Source: Pseudomonadota bacterium (GTDB lineage: Bacteria > Babelota > Babeliae > Babelales > CAIQNR01). From it: a stretch of 64,000 bases of DNA. Location: positions 199,762 through 263,761 of the forward strand of contig JAIYDZ010000006.1 of the NCBI GenBank assembly GCA_027487215.1. Direction: 5' to 3'. Of this stretch, positions 27,101-38,050 are shown in pieces. The notes beneath the pieces are model-generated. The model was not told the DNA's origin. It saw nothing but the letters and a program-made list of their open reading frames with translations, and ran no database searches. The position numbers and the translations under genes are program-made. The first letter of the stretch is position 1, and each line of letters starts with the position of its first letter.

Positions 27101-30100
27101 CTTTGATCATTGATTCTTACTACGTTATTATTAGGTTGTTCACTCATAGTTTTAAATCCTGCAACTTGATCTTTTCCAACTTGTCCTAATTTTTTTGGAG
27201 GAATTTTCATATCGTTCCGAGAAACACCTCCAAATCCTTCGGCACGTCCTAGTCGAATGTCATCTCGATCAGGAAGTTTTACTGGCGGTTGAGCAGGACG
27301 ATCTGTTACAGGCTTAGGTTCAGGTGATTGAGGTAGAACTTCGGTCAATGGGTTACCAACTGATTCAAATTCTCCTGTAGAGTTTTTTAAAGCCTGTGTC
27401 ACAGTTTGATTGCTTTTGTTAACATCTGTAACAGTAGTAGTAGAAAATCTTTCTTCTAAAGCCTTTGATGTATTGTAATTTTGATCTCCTAATGTAAATC
27501 TCTGTACTGCTTCTCTATACGTTGGGTCAGTATTTTCATTTATAATTTCCTTAAAGCTTTTGTGCTTAACAATGGTAGCTTTTTGCTCAGCTATACCAGA
27601 AAGAGATTCTCTTAAAGCTTTCGAGTCCTTGTTCGTTGAGGTTTTAATGTGTTGTACAATGGTATTTAAAGCTTCATCGGTTTGAACCTGTGCTGTTTGT
27701 AATTCTTTAACGAGCTTAGCTGGAGGATTATCCTCTAAAAATGTTTGTAATAAAGTTTGATTATTATTTCCAATTCCTTTACCGCTTAAAGCCTCCTCTA
27801 ATTCTTTCCATTTTTTATTTTTAAGATGAGCTTTTATTTCACCACTGAAGTTAAGTCCTTCAGGGATTTTCTTAAAATGTTCTCTCAAGATATCATCAGG
27901 TAATTCTAATTTTGATGCTGCTTTTATTGACGATTGATCTACACCCAATACTTTCATTTGCTTAACAAAATCATCTTCTTTCAATAAACTTCTAACTTTT
28001 TGATATAAATCGTCTTCAAAAAACTGTGCCTTTAATACTTCAAAGTCAATGCTTTTTAATTGAGTTACAAAATCCCCAATTCTGTCTAACCCCGCTAATT
28101 CTCGAACCTGTTCGACCAATAAGCCGAACTTTTCCTGACCAACCTCTGCGGTTGACTGATTTAATCTTCTAAGAGCTGAAGAATCAAGAGGATTAGTTGC
28201 TGAAGTTGCAGCTTCCACAGAGCTTAGTGTCCTATCTTTTTCAAAGAAAATAGTTCTATCTTCAGGAAGTGCTTTTTTACTAGATATCTGAGGACTTTTT
28301 CTCAGCTCTTGATTATAGGCAAAAGCATGAGGATTATCTGCCTTAGTAGGTACCACACCTGTTACAGACAAAGGTTCTTCCATAACAACTTTAATACTGC
28401 CGCCCTCTGTCTTGGTAAGAATAAGGTCTGCATTATTTTGAAAAACTTTAACGTCAGAGTTTTGAGCAATCTGTGCTGATGACTTTTTGGGATTAATTTT
28501 TTGCTTGAATCTTTCAAACCACGATAAAGGTTTTTCTTGAGGTAAGGATTTTTTTTGACCCACAGGTTCGCTTGATGCAATTTTGCTTGGTGCAGGGTTT
28601 GATTGATTAATAGCACTATTAACTTTTTGATACTCTGTAAATAAAGCGTTTAAATCTTCTGGAAGATTATGTTTTTTTATAAAAGATGCAATGTCGTCCT
28701 TAGTTTTTAAAATACTTTCACCTTTTTCATTGGTTCCCAGTTGCCTAAAGAAATCTAATGCATCATCAACTTCTTTTTGATAACGAGTCAGCGCACTAAA
28801 ATTCTCTCCCTGTTGATCAATTGTTTCGAAAAACTCAGAAAGTTTTCCGGTAAACCCTTCTTTCTTTGCCAAATCAACCAACTTCTGATCAATAAGGGCA
28901 TTTCTAAGATTTTCAATTGAATCTACATTCTTAATAAAATCATCTGCTGTTTGTAAGTCATAAATCTTCTTAAGATCATCTGAAACCTGATATTTCGTAA
29001 TAAGTTCTTCAAATTTAGTTTTACGCAGTGTATCTATCTGTTTTTGTAAATTACGCAATTTCATTTCCTGTCCAGCAGTAGGAATTTCATCTAAGAAAGC
29101 AAGAGGTGGTTTCTCTCCGATTTTTATTGGATCGGTTTGCGTATTTGGTCCCTCTTTGGGTGCAGTAGTAGTTTCAACTTTTTTTCCACCACTGGTTGGC
29201 CCGTCAATGTTATTTCCTACAGAAGGATTATCAAGTGTTGTTTGATTAGGTAGACTATTGGAAGGTTTTACAGATTTTTCTGCTAATAAAGTCGGCGACG
29301 CTGGACTATTATCAACTGGTTTTACTGATGTTTTTGATTCGACAAAACTTTTTTGTAGTGCTTCATACGCTCCATAGTCTTTTTCATTAAACATTTTCTG
29401 GAAAGCTAGTAACTCCTCCTCAGGAATTACCTCTTTATTAACTTTACGTGCTTTTAATTTTTTAAGTGCTTTTTTTACGTCAGGATTTTTGATTTGTTCT
29501 GGTTTAATATCAAGAGAGCGCACTTTTTCACCAAAAGCTTTTTCCAGAGTATCATCAAATTCATCTAAAGGATCCAAAGCAGATGGTTTAGAATTTTTTG
29601 GTAAACTTTTTGCCCTTTTTGATTGCTCTAATAGGTTTTTTGCTCGGCTATGAATTTCTTCAGGTGTTAAAGGGGTATCCTTAATAATGCTACTATTTTC
29701 GCGCGCCACAAGATCTGATCTTAATTTATCATAAAGAGCTCGATCTTGAGGATCAATTGTATCGGCTAAAGCGTTTTGATAAGCTGCTCTTCTACCAGCT
29801 TGCTCAGCAATTTCCTTTGCGAATAGTTCAACAGCCTCTTCTACTACTTCTTCACCTACCTGCTCTATGATTTCTTTTGATCCTTTAGAAACTCCTGCTT
29901 CAGCTGTATTTTGTGTTGCTTCTCGTAAAAGTTGTTGAGCTCTTTGTGCGATTTCAGAATTAATTCGCATCGCTGATTTTTTAGTAAGACTCTCACTAGT
30001 TTCTTGAGTTATTAGTGCTGAGGCTTTGACAATACTATCAGCTACTTCCTTTGCAGATCTTTCTGCAAATTCCTCTGCAAGTTTTTTAGTTGCATATGCC

Positions 30101-33100
30101 GTCGTAGCCTCAAGACCTTCTTTTACAATAACTTTGCTTCCTGCACGTAAAAAAGCCTCAACCCCTTCCCGTGCCATAAATTCACCAATATTTTCAAGAG
30201 CCTCTAGGGCAACTCCTGAACCGGGTGCTAAAAAGTTCATTGGGTCTAAAAGCATGTTAACAATCAAAGAAGTTACAAAAAGAGCAGTGTTCTTAGCAGC
30301 ATCTTCTGCAAAAGATTCTGCTGAATCTTTAACCATGTTTCCCACTCGAGAAAAAAAGTCTTTGGCGCTTTTACTTTCAGATGCCGTAACAGCAGCAGCT
30401 CCATACATACTTACATACATTTCAAGCGGATTCATTAAAGGAACAGGTGAGAAACGTTGAACGTCTTCAGGTAATACCTCTTTAATAGCACTGAGCGCTA
30501 TAGAATTTTGCATTGCACCGGGACCTGTAAAAAGTGAAATTCCTGGCATATAAGTAGAAAGTGGATTAGGCATTCCTAGTGTTAATGCCTGGACCATAAA
30601 CCCTGAATTGTTTCCCCACCATTCTTTAAAACTTCCAGCATGCCAAAATGTTTTTCTAAGTGGAGCAGTAAGACCTGTATAAATACTCATAAAAGTCTTT
30701 TCAAACCAGTTTTTTTCAGGCTCAGGAATATCAAACTTAGAACGCAATGTCGCAATATTACCGCGTACTATCTGAATAACATTATCCCACGACTGATCGT
30801 ACACTTTATCTATCGATTTTTTGTCTTCTTTAAAACTTTGTTTAAAGTCTTTTAGGATGCGTGACGTATCTCTTTTTATATTATTAATACGGATTTTATA
30901 GTCTAACTCAATCCCCTTAACATCTCGATCAACAAGAAGCTCAAGTTCTTTAAGTTGACTATTAAATAAATCTTTTGAAAGTTTTGCACGCCGTGCAACA
31001 AGATCAGCTTTACTCTTTTCAAACTGTTTTTTGCGCTCAGTAATTTTTGACTTCATTTCATTTTCAAGACGAATTCGTTCATTCTTAAGATCTTGTTTTT
31101 CTTGCTCAGCTACGGTGGTAAATTGCTGATCTACTTTGGTAGCAATCTCTTTTTGTTTTTCCTTAACTTCACGGACAAAACTTTTACCATCAGGACCTTT
31201 AGCAATTTCAGCCTGGTTCTTGAGGTATTCTGCTCGCTCATCAGATTTTGTTTTGTAGAATTTTGCATACGCTTGATTAATAGCCGCTTCAAGATCTTTT
31301 TTAAGTTTATTTATCTTATTGTTTTTATAAGCAACGTAATCTTTTTCTGCTAAAAAAGTTCGCTGTTTGCCTTCATCGTCAACAAAACTCGTTTGACCAT
31401 ATAATTGTAATTCAAGCTTTGATCGACGATGTTCATACTCCATTAACTGAACAGTTTCTTCAAACCCTCTTCTTACAATATCTACTTCTTTTTCAATAAC
31501 CTGCTGTGCACGTTCTTTGTCATAGTTGTAATCAAGTTTGTTTTCTATCTCTTTAAGCTTCTTTGTTGAATAATCTCTTCGCAAATCTTGATAAATTTGA
31601 CGCTCAATTTCTTCTTTTGCTTGGACGCGTTTAATAAGATTGTCACCTTGAGTTGCTTCCATAGTTAAAAGAACATCTCTAATTTTATTTTGTTCTTCAA
31701 TCAAACGTTTATATTTTTCAATTTTAGTACTCAGTTCAAGAGCATCTACAGAATTTGAACGAGCATTTTTACTTTTTAAAAAGGCAATAAGCTCTGGTTT
31801 TTTATTTCTAGGTGCATCCAAGTAGCCTCGTTCTTGAGCATAATCTAGTGCAGTTTTATTTGCCCTATCAGTTTCATTAACAGGAATGCCTTTTGAAAGA
31901 AGATATTCAACTAAAGGTAAAAAACCATACGCTGTTGCATAATGAAGTATCGAGCGATTATTATCATGGTAATTTCTAATATCAGCAGCACCGATTGTTT
32001 TTTTAATCTGCTCGAGCAGCGTTCCATCCCAAGTTTTTGCAATTCTGACTAATTGCTTGAACTGTTCCTGCTGAATCTTATTTAAAGAAGGAGAAGGATA
32101 ATTCATTTGCCGATCGAAAGCTGCTTTTTTTAATCTTGCTTTTTCTTCTTTTATTTTATTTGAAGCTGCTTTCTTTTGAGACTTTTCTGCATTTATTAAT
32201 GGAGTATAAGCGGCTCGGTCTTTATAAAGTTGTGTTTTTAAATTTGCAATATCTTTTTCAACTTTTTTTTCAAGATCTACTTTCTTTGTCTTTACAATTC
32301 CTTTTACTCGAACAATTCCTTCATTAAGAACACGGTCAGCATCCTTGATTGCTTGTTCGTAAGCTACTTTTGCAGCCTTCTCTTTATTGTTATAAGAAAC
32401 TTTTGCTGCATAAACATCATCCTCGTATTTTTTGTCCGCTTGATTATCTGCAACGTTATACTGCTTTTTTGCATTATTAATGCCTTGCTTATATTGAGTA
32501 GAGGTAATTTTTTTCTGATCGAACTGTTCTTGTAATTGTTGCACCTGATCTTGATAGGCGATTTTATTATTATAATCAGAATTTGTTTTTTGGAGCTTAA
32601 ATTGTGATAACTGAGCGTTACGCTGATCTAAAGCTTCTTGAAGTGTGGTTTGATAAGTTTTTTTAAGAGAACCGATTTTTGCACGATACGTTTCTTCAAT
32701 ATCTTTTCTTGTAGTTTCATACTCAGCTTGTGCTGCTGCTACATCGCTATGATATTTGGCCTCAGCATCTACTCTTTTTTGAGTATAGGCTTTTTCAAAA
32801 GCTTCTTTTTGACCTACTGCACTTGACCAAATGGCACGAACAGCCTGATCAGCTTCTTCTTCAATTTCACCCTGACTTTTATAGTCAAACTCCTTAAAAG
32901 TGTCCATATTTTGATTAAGACGTTGGGCGCCTTCCTCAAACTTCTTATCAAAATACTCTGCATGCTCAGCTTCCAGCTTGTCTATTTGCTTTTGAGCGTT
33001 CAAAAGAGCATTCTTACTTTCAAGGACTACCGCTGACTGATTTGCCCATAACGATACACCAGGCAAACCGATAGAAAAAATAAATCCAATTAAAAGTAAG

Positions 33101-33120
33101 TGGACTCTTTTTTTTCCCAT
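24124..33120 (-). CDS. Giant exported coiled-coil/ankyrin protein with C-terminal repeats
   Basis: About 2998 residues from ATG 33120 (GAGG 6-7 nt upstream; an ATG four codons earlier lacks a site). Parts in order: signal peptide to about LWA; a Lys/Glu/Gln-rich coiled coil (about 30-340); two ankyrin repeats (about 380-440, SILHYATAYGFLPLVEYLLS and KTALDYAQERG); a second coiled coil (450-810); a hydrophobic region (about 855-970, with TALFVTSLIVNMLLDP) that may insert in a membrane; and a long mixed, partly Pro-rich middle. Three diverged repeats of about 150-160 residues follow near 2395, 2560 and 2715, each with a V-x-G-x-L/I-K-D-H-type start and a later (I/L)-(D/N)-(P/V)-L-(D/E)-P motif, separated by Ala/Lys/Glu-rich coiled coils. 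I recognise no family for the whole. It probably acts at the surface or is secreted. Confidence 0.72.
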   Translation of the reverse strand: MGKKRVHLLLIGFIFSIGLPGVSLWANQSAVVLESKNALLNAQKQIDKLEAEHAEYFDKKFEEGAQRLNQNMDTFKEFDYKSQGEIEEEADQAVRAIWSSAVGQKEAFEKAYTQKRVDAEAKYHSDVAAAQAEYETTRKDIEETYRAKIGSLKKTYQTTLQEALDQRNAQLSQFKLQKTNSDYNNKIAYQDQVQQLQEQFDQKKITSTQYKQGINNAKKQYNVADNQADKKYEDDVYAAKVSYNNKEKAAKVAYEQAIKDADRVLNEGIVRVKGIVKTKKVDLEKKVEKDIANLKTQLYKDRAAYTPLINAEKSQKKAASNKIKEEKARLKKAAFDRQMNYPSPSLNKIQQEQFKQLVRIAKTWDGTLLEQIKKTIGAADIRNYHDNNRSILHYATAYGFLPLVEYLLSKGIPVNETDRANKTALDYAQERGYLDAPRNKKPELIAFLKSKNARSNSVDALELSTKIEKYKRLIEEQNKIRDVLLTMEATQGDNLIKRVQAKEEIERQIYQDLRRDYSTKKLKEIENKLDYNYDKERAQQVIEKEVDIVRRGFEETVQLMEYEHRRSKLELQLYGQTSFVDDEGKQRTFLAEKDYVAYKNNKINKLKKDLEAAINQAYAKFYKTKSDERAEYLKNQAEIAKGPDGKSFVREVKEKQKEIATKVDQQFTTVAEQEKQDLKNERIRLENEMKSKITERKKQFEKSKADLVARRAKLSKDLFNSQLKELELLVDRDVKGIELDYKIRINNIKRDTSRILKDFKQSFKEDKKSIDKVYDQSWDNVIQIVRGNIATLRSKFDIPEPEKNWFEKTFMSIYTGLTAPLRKTFWHAGSFKEWWGNNSGFMVQALTLGMPNPLSTYMPGISLFTGPGAMQNSIALSAIKEVLPEDVQRFSPVPLMNPLEMYVSMYGAAAVTASESKSAKDFFSRVGNMVKDSAESFAEDAAKNTALFVTSLIVNMLLDPMNFLAPGSGVALEALENIGEFMAREGVEAFLRAGSKVIVKEGLEATTAYATKKLAEEFAERSAKEVADSIVKASALITQETSESLTKKSAMRINSEIAQRAQQLLREATQNTAEAGVSKGSKEIIEQVGEEVVEEAVELFAKEIAEQAGRRAAYQNALADTIDPQDRALYDKLRSDLVARENSSIIKDTPLTPEEIHSRAKNLLEQSKRAKSLPKNSKPSALDPLDEFDDTLEKAFGEKVRSLDIKPEQIKNPDVKKALKKLKARKVNKEVIPEEELLAFQKMFNEKDYGAYEALQKSFVESKTSVKPVDNSPASPTLLAEKSVKPSNSLPNQTTLDNPSVGNNIDGPTSGGKKVETTTAPKEGPNTQTDPIKIGEKPPLAFLDEIPTAGQEMKLRNLQKQIDTLRKTKFEELITKYQVSDDLKKIYDLQTADDFIKNVDSIENLRNALIDQKLVDLAKKEGFTGKLSEFFETIDQQGENFSALTRYQKEVDDALDFFRQLGTNEKGESILKTKDDIASFIKKHNLPEDLNALFTEYQKVNSAINQSNPAPSKIASSEPVGQKKSLPQEKPLSWFERFKQKINPKKSSAQIAQNSDVKVFQNNADLILTKTEGGSIKVVMEEPLSVTGVVPTKADNPHAFAYNQELRKSPQISSKKALPEDRTIFFEKDRTLSSVEAATSATNPLDSSALRRLNQSTAEVGQEKFGLLVEQVRELAGLDRIGDFVTQLKSIDFEVLKAQFFEDDLYQKVRSLLKEDDFVKQMKVLGVDQSSIKAASKLELPDDILREHFKKIPEGLNFSGEIKAHLKNKKWKELEEALSGKGIGNNNQTLLQTFLEDNPPAKLVKELQTAQVQTDEALNTIVQHIKTSTNKDSKALRESLSGIAEQKATIVKHKSFKEIINENTDPTYREAVQRFTLGDQNYNTSKALEERFSTTTVTDVNKSNQTVTQALKNSTGEFESVGNPLTEVLPQSPEPKPVTDRPAQPPVKLPDRDDIRLGRAEGFGGVSRNDMKIPPKKLGQVGKDQVAGFKTMSEQPNNNVVRINDQSTRFEPVKSSGTPTTTDRKVHFGGRQEVPIGGSKEPPILGPFSEELNKLRPQKSIYAASDGSIYDPGVPKNESSKSFFTRVKDKFKNLFKDNSGKNLINGLSGEDAAKFTQLTEKLQDIKVRSIRNLLLQYGADPQSLPTIVLNGKPLSEQLFDLGLNVKIQKLIKTQLSNTPGQATIAQTVEEFINKASTEKFYKDLMEGLIKELEEDIVKYNAVFSFERRSTKEGIDFGFDENYLRGNSKLFEKMGIEESDVKFMLEEFNPKMKVLHEKQLANYKKNYSKQPTVRKKAETPDVKRPGVEPVNNGQTSTSLEKQPAQTPKQSVNNSTSAKPVTSEVPTVKPANVPEQAAKPAPIEVVTVKPVEASVKPAQQSLTLKGTTYDNILPSNGAVIKDHQEIIKTLGEVNTKLKTIEGWVNRDSLVGRNTVDQIMAGNGRKVFDGSGFKIDPLDPKALSKLSTETALIKDSSIKKVVDDLMPQLQKDVERLQILNKAEDIGAVLKAEQEVAQKLAKETAEAAQTKAAQEAAKLPQPIKIMTVEGKVRQLQNVVVVPGTLATDHPGMVSVLETIDGKIGKMQAAFIKTVGHSAAQKSSLLAAKINPLEPSAFEALDTIMTKELELLRINPQQQKQIFTTLSGLKDDLYILREAHQSPDINKFFADLAAKKAAQEAADKVAKELAETAAKQAAAKLPQPLVISGRPSQNLIVVTGALKDHQEIKNLLQRVQEHLEKVQGLTPELKIDVLDPQVLTKLDTDISTNLAKNSSTAAALQRHNAELVSQLKNDVTRIQQLNSLSSPDEITQFLVKEKEAADVAVKQAAQKAEKEAAELTAQKAAQEAASKAKDPVKVKEALKAEVETLTKQYGLKNVVVDVNNIDSLKQFQTRLIRERFETELVGLALDKQKVVNPTADEIQKAVSQYLDTITVRQFGTYVDMATRTAEGPPIFASFNKYLSDLGDSLDFIKTFRDEMFKFKESGNFKISDQVIKNFITPVK
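26989..27016. repeat. Perfect 13-bp palindromic hairpin inside the giant gene
   Basis: AATAGGAGGTTCT (26989-27001) and its exact complement (27004-27016) are separated by two bases. It stays in frame (encoding PIGGSKEPPIL). On both strands it presents AGGAGGT, a full-strength ribosome-site sequence. No T run follows on either strand. Confidence 0.9.
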
Positions 33121-33311
33121 TGCCAACCTCATCTTTAAAAACCTACAACAATTTGCTCTTTACTTATCAGTATAAGAGATAAGAGTCCTACTAAATCAAC
33201 ACTCTCGAAAAAAATATTTCTATTAGGCTTATTTTAAGTTAAAAAATGAAACTATGGTTATTCTATTTATGACCACAGTAAGCTTTTGGAAATTAAAAAA
33301 GGAAAAATAAT

Positions 33312-34256
33312 ATGAAAACAGCTTTTTATGATCTTTTAGAGTGGGAAAAAAACTATCTTATAAGTCGTTCTCAAGAATTTGAGTATCCAGAAAATTTAAC
33401 GGGTGGACCTTATGAAATTGTTTCAACGTTTATTTCAACTCCCATTGATTGCTGTTTTTTAGAAAAGTTTCCTGATCTAAAACTTATCCAAACACGCAGT
33501 ACCGGATTTGATCACATTAATCTTGACGCCTGCAGAGAACGGGGTATTGTCGTCAGCAATGTTGCGTACTATGCACAAACTACGGTTGCTGAATTTACTT
33601 TTGCACTCCTTTTAAACCTTTCTCGAAAAATTAATTACAATGTGCAAGCTGTCAGAACTCAACACCCTACCACCGTAGAAGATTTAGAAGGATTTGATCT
33701 TTATGGAAAAACAATCGGTATTATTGGCACAGGCGCTATAGGCTCACAGGTTGCTCAGATTGCTCATGGTTTTGGGATGCAGGTAATTGCTCATGATACT
33801 CGCCAAACTTTACCACTCACCTATACCTCCCTTGAAACGGTCATGCTTGAAAGCGATTTCATTAGTTTGCATGTTCCTTACACTCCTGAAACTCACCATA
33901 TTATTAACAAAAACACACTTGGACTGGTTAAACCTCATGCAATTATTATTAATACTGCTCGCGGCGGACTGATTGATCAACAAGCACTTCTTGAATCACT
34001 TAACAATAAAAAACTTGCGGGCGCGGGTCTTGATGTTCTGGAAGATGAAGCTTATATTCTTTCTTCCATTAACCAGGCACTCATTAACCATCCAGGCGTA
34101 ACTGTCACCTCCCATAATGCTTATAATAGTCGCGAAGCCCGCATCAGAATGCTTGATGAAACTCTTAAAACAATAGAAAGTTTTAAAACGGGAATTCACA
34201 TCCATCCGGTAAAAACGGTTAAAAATTTCAAATCGGCTGAGTCGGGCTTGCGTTAA
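33312..34256 (+). CDS. D-isomer-specific 2-hydroxyacid dehydrogenase (D-lactate dehydrogenase-like)
   Basis: 314 residues. NAD-binding Rossmann motif GIIGTGAIGSQVA near residue 136; substrate-domain segment RSTGFDHINLDACRERGI near 65. Catalytic residues are Arg in NTARGGLID near 218, Glu in GLDVLEDEA near 246, and His in TSHNAYNSREA near 275. It reduces a 2-keto acid to a D-hydroxy acid with NADH or the reverse. The substrate could be pyruvate, but phosphoglycerate or similar is not excluded. AAAAGGAAA precedes the start. Confidence 0.85.
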   Translation: MKTAFYDLLEWEKNYLISRSQEFEYPENLTGGPYEIVSTFISTPIDCCFLEKFPDLKLIQTRSTGFDHINLDACRERGIVVSNVAYYAQTTVAEFTFALLLNLSRKINYNVQAVRTQHPTTVEDLEGFDLYGKTIGIIGTGAIGSQVAQIAHGFGMQVIAHDTRQTLPLTYTSLETVMLESDFISLHVPYTPETHHIINKNTLGLVKPHAIIINTARGGLIDQQALLESLNNKKLAGAGLDVLEDEAYILSSINQALINHPGVTVTSHNAYNSREARIRMLDETLKTIESFKTGIHIHPVKTVKNFKSAESGLR

Positions 34257-34332
34257 CTTTTGTACATTTTTGGTGTACACTCACTGGCTGAGTATTGAAA
34301 GCATAGTACTAAGCAGTGTAGGAGTACACACA

Positions 34333-36221
<1,889 letters not shown>

Positions 36222-36346
36222 GCTTAAAAAAACTCAAATCAAGCTTACTAGACAATAAATACCCACAATCTCTTGTGAGGTACAAATCTCTCATGATAAA
36301 TTTAAATTCAAAGAGAGTTATTGTTTTTAATGAGTGGGGGAAGTCT

Positions 36347-37954
36347 ATGAAAAATTTTAAAAATATTATATCAAAAACACTATTAACCATCCTGATAGTA
36401 GCTACCCATGGAGCTCTCAATGCAAAACCTTGTCCAGCTCCAGCACAACCACTTTCAATTCATTCAATTGACCCTCAGTCAAAAGATTCAATCGATAAAG
36501 CAATTATGGATTATGCTCCCATTCTCTATTTAAGTAAAAAAGAAAAAACATGGGTAGAAAAAGCAGCAAGCAGAGCAAAAGTATGGGAAAAATACGACAG
36601 CTGGAACCGTGAACCCTATTTTCCAATGACTTTCGAATATTATCTAGCACAACCAGAAATCCGTGTTTTATACGGACACAAAAAACGTGAAGTTGTTCTT
36701 GATAAAGGCCAAGTAACCATGGAAGCTCTTGCATCAATTGATTATGAAAAATACATTAATCCTGAAACACATCTTTTTATAGAAAACAATAACTGCACTG
36801 ATGCCGGTGACAACCCTCAAACAAAATATATAACTCCTGAAGGAACAGTATTTACCTCATGGGAAAAAGATCATAAAGGAAACCAAATCATAAGAACTCC
36901 GTATTACGCCATTTTCACTTCACAAGGTGGACATGACTACATTCAATATATATTCGTATATGGCTATAATGGTGACTACCCAATTATTACAGGGCTTCCA
37001 GGGGTAGGGACCCACAAAATGGATGTCGAACATCTCATGCTACAATTTGAAGGTGGAAGTATTACAAAAGGTACTCCAAAGCTTACTCGCATCTCTTTCC
37101 CTGCTCATGGTTCTGGTGAAGCAAAGTGGCTTGATGCTGACAACCCAGATCTTACCTATGAAAATGGACACGTTGTTGCCTACTCAGCCTACCATGGACA
37201 TGGTCTTTATCCTCAAATAGGAACCTATGTGAGAATCTGTGGGTTTGGAACAGAAACTACTGATGCTGGAAAAAAGTGGCAACCACATGCAGTTATCCGT
37301 GTTGAATATCCAGGACGAGCTGGATTTGATAACAAAAAGATGGGTATATTTGCATTTTTAGGAGATCTCGGGCCAACAGGTGTAGCAGGATTACCAAAAA
37401 AAGGATGGTTTGGATTTCCTAACAAAGAAGATGGTGGAATAAACTATAAAGCAAACTTCTGCCCTAAAGGCAAAGTATGTAATACCCTACAAGAAAGCTT
37501 TAACACCTGTAAAGCTCCCGAGAGTATGCAAGTGCTTTATGAAGGTGACAATATATTCACAAAATCAACCCTTCCTGCTCAAGAAGCAAAAGTAAAAGTA
37601 GGAAGCACTTTTCACATTCTTAAAAACTCTGAAGAGAAAGTTAAGGTTGCACGCAAAGGAGCAAAAACTGAAAAAGAACAAAAAATAAAAGATTTTATTT
37701 CTTCTGTAAGTGTTGATGGAAAAGCTGAAGTTACTGAAGATGATGATAAGTTTACTATTGTTTTTAAAACTCCAGGCAAAGTGCATTTAGAATTCAGTAA
37801 TATTGTAACTCCAGAAGACACTAAACCCGATACTGATAATTCTGAATCAGAAACTGAGGATTTTGATAATGAAAAACCAGTTGCTCTTGAGTCAAGCTCA
37901 ACTCCTAAGGAAAAAGTCCAAGCAGTTGAAACAACTATATCGGTTGTATATTAA
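36347..37954 (+). CDS. Exported Vps62-like (DUF946-type) protein
   Basis: 535 residues from ATG 36347 (GGGGGAAG upstream) with a signal peptide to about LNA (residue 25). The main domain resembles Vps62/DUF946 proteins. Supporting motifs are MDYAPILYLSKKEKTW, GHDYIQYIFVYGYNGDYP, HKMDVEHLMLQF (a metal-site-like H-x-x-D-x-E-H), FPAHGSGEAKWL and VAYSAYHGHGLYP. Vps62 family members are mostly fungal and plant proteins of unclear activity. The C-terminal third (after about 400) is different, with a beta-sandwich-like stretch and an acidic, Ser/Thr-rich tail. A terminator follows. Family call is from motif order only. Confidence 0.6.
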   Translation: MKNFKNIISKTLLTILIVATHGALNAKPCPAPAQPLSIHSIDPQSKDSIDKAIMDYAPILYLSKKEKTWVEKAASRAKVWEKYDSWNREPYFPMTFEYYLAQPEIRVLYGHKKREVVLDKGQVTMEALASIDYEKYINPETHLFIENNNCTDAGDNPQTKYITPEGTVFTSWEKDHKGNQIIRTPYYAIFTSQGGHDYIQYIFVYGYNGDYPIITGLPGVGTHKMDVEHLMLQFEGGSITKGTPKLTRISFPAHGSGEAKWLDADNPDLTYENGHVVAYSAYHGHGLYPQIGTYVRICGFGTETTDAGKKWQPHAVIRVEYPGRAGFDNKKMGIFAFLGDLGPTGVAGLPKKGWFGFPNKEDGGINYKANFCPKGKVCNTLQESFNTCKAPESMQVLYEGDNIFTKSTLPAQEAKVKVGSTFHILKNSEEKVKVARKGAKTEKEQKIKDFISSVSVDGKAEVTEDDDKFTIVFKTPGKVHLEFSNIVTPEDTKPDTDNSESETEDFDNEKPVALESSSTPKEKVQAVETTISVVY

Positions 37955-37964
37955 GCAATCTCAA

Positions 37965-37997
37965 GAGGGAGCCTTCAGTGCTCCCTCCTTTATTTTA
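37965..37997 (+). terminator. Rho-independent terminator
   Basis: GAGGGAGC (37965-37972) pairs with GCTCCCTC (37980-37987) over a 7-nt loop, followed by CTTTATTTTA. It ends the Vps62-like gene transcript. Confidence 0.88.
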
Positions 37998-38050
37998 CAG
38001 ATTATTTTGTAAATATTTCTATCGCCTTTATACTGACTATAGAGGTACCC

